Of a DNA stretch of 64,000 nt, positions 36,295 through 44,654 are shown one piece after another (positions within the stretch are counted from its first letter, which is position 1; each line of letters starts with the position of its first letter). The notes beneath the pieces are model-generated. The model ran no database searches. It had not been told where the DNA came from and worked only from the letters and a program-made list of their open reading frames with translations. The stretch is from the NCBI GenBank assembly GCA_002238965.1, contig MPNJ01000009.1, positions 62,001 through 126,000 of the forward strand, written 5' to 3'. The translations under genes were made by a program, and so were the position numbers. Origin of the DNA: Nitrospinae bacterium bin107. Lineage in GTDB: Bacteria; UBA8248.

Positions 36295-36681
36295 TCAACC
36301 CCGCTGCGCCATCTCGATGCTGATGTTGTCAGGCCCCTTGATGAAGGCGATCTTAACCCCCGGGCGTATCTCCCAGGGCTCGCAAATCCACTCGGCGCCC
36401 TTTTCGGTCAGCTCTTTTTGCGCCTCGTCCATGTCGTCGACCCGGAGCCCGAAATGGTCCAGTCCGTAGCGGGGGTCTGAGCCCGTCCGCACCGGGTCTT
36501 CTCCCTCCGCCCGGCCCGAGACGAGGAACACCATGCCGTTCAGGTCCATGTTGAACGAGGGCGCGCCGCCCAGCTTTCGCTCCTCCACGACGGTGGCGCC
36601 GAACATGTCGATCCAGAAATCGCGGGCGGCGTGCGGGTCTTCGCTCCTGAAGTGAAGGTGGTCGTATGAGTATCTGGCCAT
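36295..36681 (-). CDS. VOC-superfamily (glyoxalase/extradiol-like) protein
   Basis: 128 aa, the two beta-alpha-beta-beta-beta modules of the vicinal oxygen chelate fold. Likely metal ligands are His in YDHLHFRSED, His in GLDHFGLRVDDMDEA and Glu in NISIEMAQRG. Substrate not predictable. Stands alone, 197 bp downstream of the dioxygenase start on the same strand. Confidence 0.85.
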   Translation of the reverse strand: MARYSYDHLHFRSEDPHAARDFWIDMFGATVVEERKLGGAPSFNMDLNGMVFLVSGRAEGEDPVRTGSDPRYGLDHFGLRVDDMDEAQKELTEKGAEWICEPWEIRPGVKIAFIKGPDNISIEMAQRG

Positions 36682-36806
36682 GCGGTAATCCCCTCTCGAT
36701 AAGCTGTGAACCTCGTGTCTGACGACGAGTCCGGTTGTCTATCGGCTTGATAAGCCTTGGATTGTAAGGATTGCGGCCGGGAGTGGCAAGGGGCTGGAAG
36801 CCAGGT

Positions 36807-37448
36807 CTAGCCAGGCCCGCCCTCTTCTTCCTGTATGAGTTTCTCCGCCTCGGCCATCTCGTGGAAAAGCGCGCAAGTAGCTGAAAAATCACGTTCCAGC
36901 TTGTCGAAAAGCTCCCTGATTTGCCCGGGCGAGGCGACTTTCGAGAGCTGGCCGTGAACCGCCTCCCAGGAGAGCGTCCCGTGTTCTCCGCGCTTGAAAT
37001 CCGTCTCCTCGCTCGCCGTGATGGCGTCGTACAGCTCGTTTTCGTGTTCGAGTATATCCCGGAGCACCGGCTCGTAGTTCGGGTCGTTCGATTCCAGGTA
37101 GCGCTTGAGGTAGTGCCTGAAAGCGGGCTCTTTTTCCACCGGCTGCGGGTCGGACATCTCGCGCATGATCCGGCATGTTACGGAGAAATCCTTCTCCAGG
37201 CGCTCGAAGAGCTGCTCGATGTGGAAGGGGGTGAGAATGTCCGTAAGTTCCGTAAAAACAACGTGCCACATGTGGGAAAGCCGCTCTCCGCGGGCCGATT
37301 CCGCGCCCTCGCCGATGGTGCTCTCGTCATAGATTTCGTGCTCGTGTTCGAGCAAATCCATGAGCACCGGCTCGTAGTTCGGGTCGGCCGAATGGAGGTA
37401 GCGCATGAGATAGGGCTTGTATTTCCGTACTTTATGGCGTCTGGGCAT
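36807..37448 (-). CDS. Hypothetical protein made of two tandem copies of a ~90-residue module
   Basis: 213 aa, soluble, acidic and helical. Residues 10-99 and 109-198 align without gaps of note. The first has RYLHSADPNYEPVLMDLLEH, the second RYLESNDPNYEPVLRDILEH. Both modules then carry a polar linker, a W-containing helix and FERLEKDFSVTCRIM versus FDKLERDFSATCALF. The ATG at 37448 follows AGAGGA. I do not recognise the module; recurrence of D-P-N-Y-E-P and E-K/R-D-F-S suggests a fixed binding surface. The DNA also repeats, so the duplication is relatively recent or under constraint. Confidence 0.8.
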   Translation of the reverse strand: MPRRHKVRKYKPYLMRYLHSADPNYEPVLMDLLEHEHEIYDESTIGEGAESARGERLSHMWHVVFTELTDILTPFHIEQLFERLEKDFSVTCRIMREMSDPQPVEKEPAFRHYLKRYLESNDPNYEPVLRDILEHENELYDAITASEETDFKRGEHGTLSWEAVHGQLSKVASPGQIRELFDKLERDFSATCALFHEMAEAEKLIQEEEGGPG

Positions 37449-38311
37449 TGCGGGTTCCTCTGATGAAAAGCTACCGGATATGACGTCCCAGTATACCACC
37501 AAACCGGGGCGCCTCGCTACGGGAAGATGCGCGGCGACGGGGCGATTCCCCGTAACCTGCTGATATGAAAGAGGATACTGTCTCTAAAAAAATGGAAGCC
37601 GGTTTTCGTGTCCGGGGGAATATCACCACGGCAAGTCACAGCATTTGCGCGCATTTGCCGTCATCGCGCAAGGCGCGGCTCATGGCAGAATTCCCCTGCG
37701 CCGCACTTCCGCGGCGTCATTTCCCCAAAAATTTAATTTCCGGAAATTTATCGAAAAACCCCGTGAATTTATCGATATTTATCTAATTTATCGGTTACAA
37801 AACCCGACCGGGGAGGAAGTGTTTGACCCGAGCGGGGAGGGTTTCCCTGTTCTCGAACGAACCGCGCGGCTCCGCCATCATACGCGGATTCTTCCTCCGG
37901 CCCTTGACCGCAAATGCGGGAAATTGCGCGCCGGACGCTGCCGGGAAACTCGATTCCGACTGGAGAAGCAGGGGCTGCAACGCCCCCGGGAGGGGCCGTC
38001 ATACGGCGCGCCAACCCCTCAGGATACCTCCTTGCGATTCATCCAGGCGCACCGCAAATGCGGGCAAATGCGGTAGCCGTCGTGACGTAGTTCGTCCCGG
38101 GAAAATCCATCCCGACCGGAAAGGGAACGTTGATAAAGCCCCGATTTCGTGATTCCAAATATGAAGCCGACAAAGGAGGGATGAAACTTTACTCCTTCCT
38201 TGCAGAGCGCCAACCAACTACTCCCCCCTTGCGGGGGGTGTTGAAAATGCCCCATTGACGGTAAACCCCTATAGGATCAACCCGCTCTGGCCGCTTTGCA
38301 GGGGATAAAGG

Positions 38312-38423
38312 CAACCCCCCCTACCCCCCCTTGTCAGGGGGGTAAGAAAAAACAAAACCTCTCTACCCGGTGGGGGGTGTTGCCTTTTTATACCCCCCTG
38401 ACAAGGGGGGGTAGGGGGGGTTG
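38312..38423. repeat. 33-bp perfect inverted repeat built of G/C tracts
   Basis: Arm 38312-38344 is the exact reverse complement of 38391-38423 (core CTGACAAGGGGGGGTAGG). The 46-bp spacer contains a GTGGGGGGTGTTGCC segment. The arms carry runs of seven G, so G-quadruplex or very stable hairpin formation is possible. Confidence 0.85.
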
Positions 38424-38487
38424 ATTCTGACGAGGGGAGTTCATATGGAAGCGGACCTACCCCGCTCCCGGTAACGGGTTTTTCAAC

Positions 38488-38517
38488 TACCCTGACAAGG
38501 GGGGGTAGGGGGGGTTG
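38488..38517 (+). repeat. Third copy of the G-tract repeat
   Basis: Direct copy of the right arm of the inverted repeat at 38391-38423, slightly shortened on its left (TACCCTGACAAGG then the two G7 tracts). It is preceded by GGGTTTTTCAACTA; similar TTTTTCAAC sequences recur at 38535 and, inverted, at 62241. Confidence 0.8.
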
Positions 38518-38907
38518 CTCTTTGGACAAAGGCTTTTTCAACAGCTCCGAAGAGGGGGGGGTGATCCTCAGGCGGCGGTGCTCGCCGTGGCCGCAGGCCG
38601 CCTATAGCCCGCCGCGGGTATGAAGCGCACCGGCGGAGGGGATTCTCGGGCTCTCCTGGCGAAGGTCAAGCCTGACTGGAGGCAGGCTGTTGCGGGTCGA
38701 GATTTGGAAGACGCTCCGACAGGGACTCGCCGGGATGCGCGGGAATGATAATGAGTCCGCTTTCGCTTTGATAACATGGCATGCAAGGCGGGTTTCGAAC
38801 GAAAATGGGATTAAAGAACTTTACCTCATGATATCAATGGGATAGAAAGGTACTACCGCCGATGAATAAGACTCGACGCATGTGAGCGGGTCAAACAGAC
38901 ATACAAA

Positions 38908-39224
38908 CGCCCTCCTGCGATCTCTGGCAAGTATCACAGGAGGGCGCTATGAGGCCGCTCCCTTGTGCGGCCGTTTCCGTCCGGTATTCAGGAGGACTCA
39001 ACTCCTTGAAACACGGGACAGCATTTCGTGAAGGGGAGCCGGAAATCAGGCATCGTGAAGGAAGGCTGCGACACTATCCATGCGAGGCGCAGTTTCCGGC
39101 TCCCAATAGCGTGTTGAGTAGGGGGCTGCCCGTTGTTCCCGTTCCCGGCTCGAGGACTCAAACTCATAGCAAGGAGCGGTACAGTTTGCTCTATCACGAG
39201 GGAAGCAACCAACGGGCAACCCCC
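38908..39224. ncRNA. Candidate structured RNA region (nested inverted repeats)
   Basis: Pairs seen by eye: CGCCCTCCTG 38908-38917 with 38937-38946; GGCCGC 38953-38958 with 38967-38972; AGGAG 38990-38994 with 39002-39006; GGGAGCCGGAAA 39034-39045 with 39093-39104; TTGAGT 39114-39119 with 39156-39161; a 15-nt arm 39121-39135 with 39210-39224 (one G-T). The last two cross, as in a pseudoknot. The family is not recognised; the strand is undetermined. Confidence 0.35.
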
Positions 39225-39298
39225 TTTTCGCTCTCCTTCTCTCGCCTCCGGCCCCGGGGCGGTAAGCCCCGAGGCTAAAGGCGTCATGCTCTTCGCTA

Positions 39299-41452
39299 TT
39301 ACTGCTTGTTCGCGCCGAACGCGCCGACCAACCGGCCGAAGGAGCTGAACTCGGAATAGAACGTGCCGGTCACAGTGGTCGGGATGGTGCTGCCGTCGCC
39401 GGGAGGAGTAGAGTCGGTATTGCCCGGCGATTCGTCGTGCATCCTACCGCTCCAGTCGCCGGATGCATCCGCCTTGTTGCCGTTCATCGACCAGACCGTG
39501 GCATCGGACGTGGGGCCTGTGATTAACCCGTCGTCGCCCCAGGCAGAAGAGCGGTTCAGCGACACGCTCCAGCCCGGATCTTCGGTCCCGTCGTTCAGCC
39601 GGAAGTTGTCGATCGTGCCGGTCACACCGTTCTCATTGTCCGCTGCGATGGCCCCGAACTTGGCGGTCAGTTCGGCGTCCGCCGTGAAGTGGCCGCCGTT
39701 GCCCGTGCTGTCGATCGGATTGCTCATGGCGAACTTGCCGACGGCTTTGCCGGCATAAGTCGCCGAGCCGGTCAGATTTACACCGTTAGCAGTATCGGTG
39801 ATAGTTCCGGCATTATCGACATCGCCAAATTCCCCGACGAACGCGCTGGCGGCCGTCGGCTCGCCGTCATTGTCCTTGCTCACCCACCAGCCGAAATACA
39901 GGTAGTTTTCATCGGGCAGGGACGCCATCGCGCCCGCGTCGGGTTTGAAGTGCCAGGTTCCGCCCAATGCGCTCGGGCCACCCTTGCCATCATTGGTCGA
40001 GGTGCAATCCCCCGTGCAGAGTAATTCGCCCGGTGCGCCTTTGAAGGTGCCACGGACTTTGAGCGCGACATTATTGTCGGGTATCTGATGAGTCTGTCTA
40101 CCCGAGTGCTCGAAAGCGGCGGCCATGACATCCGCGAGATCGATACCTTGTACGGTAGACCCGGCGTTAACTAACTCAACAGAACCCGCGTTGGGATTGC
40201 CCGGTGCGATAATGGTGTTTCCCGCATCGGTGAAGGGGATCGACCTCGCTGGACCCTTGTTCGTGTAGACCCTGGCTTCGTTGGTGACCTTCGAGGAGCC
40301 GGTACCCGTGGAACGGGCATAGTCCGTGCCGTTCCAGCTGCCCAACGCACCGGCGGAATCGCCGGCCTTGAGTTCCACGGAAGGAGGGTCTGTTCCATCG
40401 GCGATCGCTCCCGCGCCGTCAGCGGCATCAATCGTGAGACCTGTCGTCGCCAGGACAGGTGCGGCAATGTTAGTCAGCGGGGTCGGGCCACCCATATTGG
40501 GCCCCAGCGCCGCGTGCAATAACTTGCCCGTTTCCGCCCTGGCATCGGCCTCTTCTTCCTCCTTGGCCTCGCGCTCCTCGTCCGCTTTTTTCTCCCTGGC
40601 CAATCGGTCCTTTTCCTCGCGATCATTGTTGGCCATGAGGGTCTTCTTCGCTTGGTCGATCCGAGACTCGGCGTTGGCCACCGCCGTCGTATAGGAGTTC
40701 TTCTCCGCGTCGGTCAGGTCCGCGCCGGCCTCGATCGCCGCGTTCAGCTCGTTGACCGCTGTCTGGACGGTGTCGATCTGCTCCTGCGTGGGTTCACCGG
40801 AAAGCGCCGCGAGGGCCGTCTCGAGCGTCCCGGAAGCAGTCATGAGTACGCCCATCTGTTCGGTCCGGCGCGTTTCGGTGTCGAGATTGGTCTGTGCCGT
40901 TGCCACTTTCGTCTTGGCGGTGTCGAGTTGCGACTGATACATGGCCTTGTCGGCATCGCTCACGTCGACTGCTTCGTCCAGCGCCTGCTGAAGCGCGGCG
41001 ATGTCGTCGTTCGCATCGGCGATGTCATCCGCAGTCGACAGGTCGGACGTGTCGATCATGCCGGCGGCCGTCGTCAGCGCCATTTTCTGCTCTTCGGCCC
41101 GAGCCATCGTCGCGAGCTCATCCACGCGGGCATCGACCGCTGCCTGAAGCATCTCACCCGCCGAGGCAGTAATGTCGTCCTTCACGGCATCGTAAGCCGC
41201 TTGGGCGTCTTCCGCCGTGGTGGCCGCATTGATGGCCGCGAGCGCCGTGTTAAACGTCACCTGTGCGGGCGTCAGGCACTCACCGCCCACCCAGCTATTG
41301 CCCGCGTCCGCGCACAACTCTTCCTGGGTCGGCATCGGGGGCGGCGGTTCCTCAGCCGTCCCGCCGCCGCCGCCGCCGCAGCCGGCGATCGTGAGGCTCG
41401 CCGCAATCAGAAGGGCGATAAAGATGTTCCCGAACTTTCCTGAGTTTCTCAT
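39299..41452 (-). CDS. Surface lipoprotein with helical-repeat stalk and transferrin-binding-protein-like C-terminal barrel
   Basis: 717 aa. A lipoprotein signal ends at LTIAGC, followed by a six-Gly tether and a two-Cys PTQEELCADAGNSWVGGEC segment. Residues about 60-300 are Ala-rich helices with repeated units (AVDVSDADKAMYQSQLDTAK and AGADLTDAEKNSYTTAVANA) and a charged coiled coil. The C-terminal about 380 residues are beta-rich and end GTFYSEFSSFGRLVGAFGAN, the hallmark of TbpB-like (Slam-type) lipoprotein barrels. The ATG at 41452 has AAGGAG upstream. Probably exposed on the outer membrane; ligand unknown. No Slam or TonB-receptor gene is nearby. Confidence 0.8.
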   Translation of the reverse strand: MRNSGKFGNIFIALLIAASLTIAGCGGGGGGTAEEPPPPMPTQEELCADAGNSWVGGECLTPAQVTFNTALAAINAATTAEDAQAAYDAVKDDITASAGEMLQAAVDARVDELATMARAEEQKMALTTAAGMIDTSDLSTADDIADANDDIAALQQALDEAVDVSDADKAMYQSQLDTAKTKVATAQTNLDTETRRTEQMGVLMTASGTLETALAALSGEPTQEQIDTVQTAVNELNAAIEAGADLTDAEKNSYTTAVANAESRIDQAKKTLMANNDREEKDRLAREKKADEEREAKEEEEADARAETGKLLHAALGPNMGGPTPLTNIAAPVLATTGLTIDAADGAGAIADGTDPPSVELKAGDSAGALGSWNGTDYARSTGTGSSKVTNEARVYTNKGPARSIPFTDAGNTIIAPGNPNAGSVELVNAGSTVQGIDLADVMAAAFEHSGRQTHQIPDNNVALKVRGTFKGAPGELLCTGDCTSTNDGKGGPSALGGTWHFKPDAGAMASLPDENYLYFGWWVSKDNDGEPTAASAFVGEFGDVDNAGTITDTANGVNLTGSATYAGKAVGKFAMSNPIDSTGNGGHFTADAELTAKFGAIAADNENGVTGTIDNFRLNDGTEDPGWSVSLNRSSAWGDDGLITGPTSDATVWSMNGNKADASGDWSGRMHDESPGNTDSTPPGDGSTIPTTVTGTFYSEFSSFGRLVGAFGANKQ

Positions 41453-41591
41453 CTTGTTGTTCTCCTTGTTGATGTAAAGTGAAACTGCCGCTTCTTCTTT
41501 TTGCTTCATTCTTCTTGCTTCATTCTTCTTGGTGGCTTTGGAACGCTGGAACGCACCACGTCCTGGCCAGAAGTCATTTGCAATTTAGTCA

Positions 41592-41611
41592 AGTATACAA
41601 TAGTAATATGT
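41592..41611 (+). repeat. Promoter-like repeat, copy A (in front of the decayed kinase)
   Basis: AGTATACAATAGTAATATGT; 18 of 20 bases match copy B at 42194-42213. Each lies a short distance before a kinase-related sequence, in AT-rich surroundings that contrast with the GC-rich coding parts. Confidence 0.6.
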
Positions 41612-41626
41612 ATTTAATGTGAGGAT

Positions 41627-42208
41627 ATGGACATAGATGATGTTATTATCGTGAGGATATTCGTTTTAGTGCATTTTTGTAGCCGACACGGCTTCTCCTG
41701 TGCCGGGAACCGCTCTCTCCAGTCCGGTCCGGGCGTGGCCGTCGACAGGCAGGGGCGGAGTGAAATTCGCCCCGGCGCGCAAAGCAGTGTGCGGGGTCCA
41801 GGGAAACCGGCCCGCCGAGGCGGGAGATCGAGGCGCTTCGCACGCCGGGTTCGCTCTGCGGTGGCACTGCGCAAGGCGCCGGCATCGCGCCTCGACAACG
41901 GATGCGAGGTTATCCTCGAAAATCCCAGGAACACCGGGACGCTGCGCGCCGGGCAGGTCGAACTTCCGGTACGCGACGGGCGCAACATCCGGATGCCGAT
42001 CAACGCGATCCCGATCCGCTCAGGCGACGCTGAGGTCAATACGGAGACAGTCACCATGCAGGCTCTGGCGCCGCTTGAGGAACTCGAGCGGTTGCGGGCG
42101 GAGTACCCGGGCATGCCGAGCTGCGAACCGACCGCGGCGAACGGCCGCCAATCTGCCCTGCAACCACGCAAACGACTTCCGCCATTGCATGGGAGTATAC
42201 AAAAGTGA
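41627..42208 (+). pseudogene. Decayed fragment of a sensor histidine kinase paralogous to the gene at 42291
   Basis: The open frame encodes, near 41970-42110, INAIPIRSGDAEVNTETV followed by TMQALAPLEELERLRAEYPG. This parallels VNATPIRLEEDAVSSVVV and TMQDLKPLDDLERLRAEFLG of the adjacent intact kinase (its PAS end and the start of the dimerisation helix). The GAF domain, the His box and everything after are missing, and the upstream part is no longer recognisable. A degenerate copy left by tandem duplication. Confidence 0.7.
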
Positions 42209-42213
42209 TATGT
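42194..42213 (+). promoter_or_regulatory. Promoter-like repeat, copy B (in front of the intact kinase)
   Basis: AGTATACAAAAGTGATATGT, nearly identical to copy A at 41592. It lies 78 bp before the kinase start in an AT-rich leader (42194-42290). A role as promoter or regulator site for the kinase gene is inferred from its conservation between the two copies. Confidence 0.5.
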
Positions 42214-42290
42214 TATAAACGTGTTTTATCGGATTGAAATAATGTGTATATCGTGTGGAATAGGGTTAAAGCACATTTATTCCTCATTCT

Positions 42291-44654
42291 ATGGAGGGTG
42301 CGGCGTTGAAAGAAACCGACCGGCTGAAGCAGGAAATCGAGGTGTTGCGCGAGCGGATCTCCAGGCTGAGCACCGCAAGCTTGCGCATCAGCGCCAGCCT
42401 CGACCTCGACACCGTGCTCAACGAGATCGCGGACAGCGCCCGCACGCTGACCGGCGCACGCTACTGCGCCATCGCCACCATGGACGAGGCGGGAGAACCC
42501 GTGGACTTCGTCACCTCGGGCTTCACCGCCGACGAGCACCGGGCCATGCTGGAGTGGGCCGACGGGCCGCGGCTGTTCGAGCACTTCCGTGACCTGGAAG
42601 GCCCGCTCCGCATCGCCGACGCTCCGGCCTACATCCGCTCGCTGGGCTTCTCGCCCGAGCTGCTGCCGTGGGGGACCTTCCAGGGCACGCCGATGCGCCA
42701 CCGCGGAACGCACGTGGGCAACTTCTACCTCGTGGTGAAAGAAGACGGCACGGCGTTCACCGACGATGACGAGGAGGTCCTGGTGCTGTTCGCGTCGCAG
42801 GCGGCGGCGGCTATCGCGCATGCGCGCGCCTTTGAGGAGGAGCGTCACGTGCGGGCGGGTCTGGAGGCGCTGGTGGAGACCTCGCCGGTGGGGGTGGTCG
42901 TGTTCGACGCGCAAAGCGGGCGCCCGACCTCCATGAACCGCGAGGCGCGCCGGATCGTCGAGGACCTCCGCCTGCCAGGTCGTCCGGCAGTGGAGTTGCT
43001 CGAGGTGATAACCTGCCGGTTCGCCGACGGTCGCGAAATCGCGCTCGAGGAGTTTTCGCTCGCGAGCTTGATGGGCAACGCCGAGACGGTGCGGGCCGAG
43101 GAGATCGAGCTTTCGACACCCGACGGGCGGAGCGTGAAGGTGCTGGTGAACGCGACCCCGATCCGCTTGGAAGAGGACGCGGTCTCCTCGGTGGTGGTGA
43201 CCATGCAGGATCTCAAGCCGCTCGATGATCTCGAACGGCTGCGGGCGGAGTTCCTGGGGATGGTGAGCCACGAACTGCGCGTGCCGCTGACTTCCATCAA
43301 GGGCTCTGCCAGTACCGTGCTGGACGCCACGCTGGTACCGACCCCTGCCGAGATGTTCCAGTTCTTCCGCATCATCAACGAGCAGGCCGACCACATGCGG
43401 AACCTGATCAGCAACCTGCTCGACGCGGGGCGCATCGACGCGGGCACGCTGTCGGTCTCACCGGAGCTCTCGGAGGTGGCTGCGCTCGTGGACCAGGCGA
43501 GGAACACGTTCCTGAGCAGCGGCGGCCGGCACACCGTGCTCATCGACCTGCCGCCGGACCTGCCCCGGGTGATGGCGGACCGCCAGCGTATTGTGCAGGT
43601 CCTGAACAACCTCCTCTCGAACGCGGCGAGGAACTCGCCGGAATCCTCCCCCATCCGGATCGCCGCGGCCCGCGAGGAGGCGCACGTCGCGATCTCGGTC
43701 ACCGACGAGGGCCGGGGCGTGGCGCCCGAGGTACTGCCCCGCCTGTTCGAGAAGCGCACCGGCATCGACGGTAAAGGAGGTTACGCCGGGACCGGCCTGG
43801 GTCTCGCCATCTGCAAGGGCCTGGTGGAGGCGCACGGGGGCCGGATCCGGGCGGAGAGCGATGGGCCGGGCCAGGGGACCTGCTTCACCTTCACCATCGC
43901 GGTGGCCGGGGAGAAGGACGAGAGCGCTGAGGACGGCAGCCCGGGCCCGCCCAGGGAAACGCGCGCGCAGGCGCGCATCCTCGTGGTGGACGACGACCCG
44001 CAGACGCTGCGCTTCGCTCGCGACGCGCTGGGGGCTGCGGGCTACGCCACGATCGTCACGGGCGAGGCGGGGGATCTGTCCCGGCTCATCCGGGTCGAGA
44101 AGCCCCGCCTGGTCCTGCTCGACCTGGTGCTGCCCGAGACCGACGGGATCGAGCTGATGGAAACCGTGCCCGAACTCGCCGAATTGCCGGTGATCTTCAT
44201 TTCGGGCTACGGACGGGACGAAACCATCGCCAGGGCGCTTGAGATCGGAGCCGTGGACTACATTGTCAAGCCCTTCTCGGCGACCGAGCTGACCGCGCGT
44301 GTCGGGGCTGCCCTGCGCCGCAGCGCCGAGCCCGAACCCTTCCTCCTCGGAGATCTGGCCATCCACTACGAGCAGCGCCTGGTGACCCTGGCCGGGCGCC
44401 GGGTGGAACTGACTGCGACCGAATACGAACTCCTGCGCCTGCTCTCGGTGAACGCGGGACGGGTGGTGACGAACGAATCGCTGCTGCGCCGGGTGTGGGG
44501 CAACCACGACTCGAACGACGCGAAGCCGGTGCGCACGTTCGTGAAGCAGCTGCGCCGCAAGCTCGGCGACGACGCGTCCCGGCCCGCCTACATCCTGACC
44601 GAGCGCGGGGTCGGCTACCGGATGGTCCGGCCCGGCGAGCCACCCACGCCCTGA
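42291..44654 (+). CDS. Hybrid regulator: GAF-PAS-histidine kinase fused to receiver and OmpR-type DNA-binding domain
   Basis: 787 aa single chain. N-terminal coiled coil (5-35), GAF (about 35-180), PAS (about 190-305), HisKA with H327 (GMVSHELRVPLTS), HATPase (NNLLSNAARNSP, DEGRGVAP, GYAGTGLGLAI; to about 545). Then a receiver (LVVDDDP at 563, phospho-Asp about 612 in LLDLVLPETDG, Lys in VKPFS) and a winged helix (about 690-783, ELTATEYELLRLLSVNAGR to YILTERGVGYRM). There is no membrane segment, so sensing is cytoplasmic. A whole KdpD/KdpE-like pathway in one protein that can bind DNA itself. Start alternative: TTG 42306 after GGAGGG. Clearly GC-richer than the LPS genes; transfer likely. Confidence 0.9.
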   Translation: MEGAALKETDRLKQEIEVLRERISRLSTASLRISASLDLDTVLNEIADSARTLTGARYCAIATMDEAGEPVDFVTSGFTADEHRAMLEWADGPRLFEHFRDLEGPLRIADAPAYIRSLGFSPELLPWGTFQGTPMRHRGTHVGNFYLVVKEDGTAFTDDDEEVLVLFASQAAAAIAHARAFEEERHVRAGLEALVETSPVGVVVFDAQSGRPTSMNREARRIVEDLRLPGRPAVELLEVITCRFADGREIALEEFSLASLMGNAETVRAEEIELSTPDGRSVKVLVNATPIRLEEDAVSSVVVTMQDLKPLDDLERLRAEFLGMVSHELRVPLTSIKGSASTVLDATLVPTPAEMFQFFRIINEQADHMRNLISNLLDAGRIDAGTLSVSPELSEVAALVDQARNTFLSSGGRHTVLIDLPPDLPRVMADRQRIVQVLNNLLSNAARNSPESSPIRIAAAREEAHVAISVTDEGRGVAPEVLPRLFEKRTGIDGKGGYAGTGLGLAICKGLVEAHGGRIRAESDGPGQGTCFTFTIAVAGEKDESAEDGSPGPPRETRAQARILVVDDDPQTLRFARDALGAAGYATIVTGEAGDLSRLIRVEKPRLVLLDLVLPETDGIELMETVPELAELPVIFISGYGRDETIARALEIGAVDYIVKPFSATELTARVGAALRRSAEPEPFLLGDLAIHYEQRLVTLAGRRVELTATEYELLRLLSVNAGRVVTNESLLRRVWGNHDSNDAKPVRTFVKQLRRKLGDDASRPAYILTERGVGYRMVRPGEPPTP

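Larger units (their letters stand above)
37449..39298. other. 1.85 kb region without a convincing gene; repeat-rich
   Basis: No open frame has recognisable protein character. The part 37.7-37.8 kb has an AT-rich stretch (AAAACCCCGTGAATTTATCG) that recurs in altered form near 46.83 kb. 38.2-38.55 kb holds G/C-tract inverted repeats, and 38.9-39.25 kb is packed with nested inverted repeats. These are listed separately. The rest shows nothing I can identify. Confidence 0.7.

Noticed and set aside
37645-38076. 143-codon open frame on +
   Set aside because: Arg/Pro-rich translation without motifs, overlapping a repeat-like region; no ribosome site.
38949-39278. 109-codon open frame on +
   Set aside because: Covers the nested inverted repeats and has no protein-like character.
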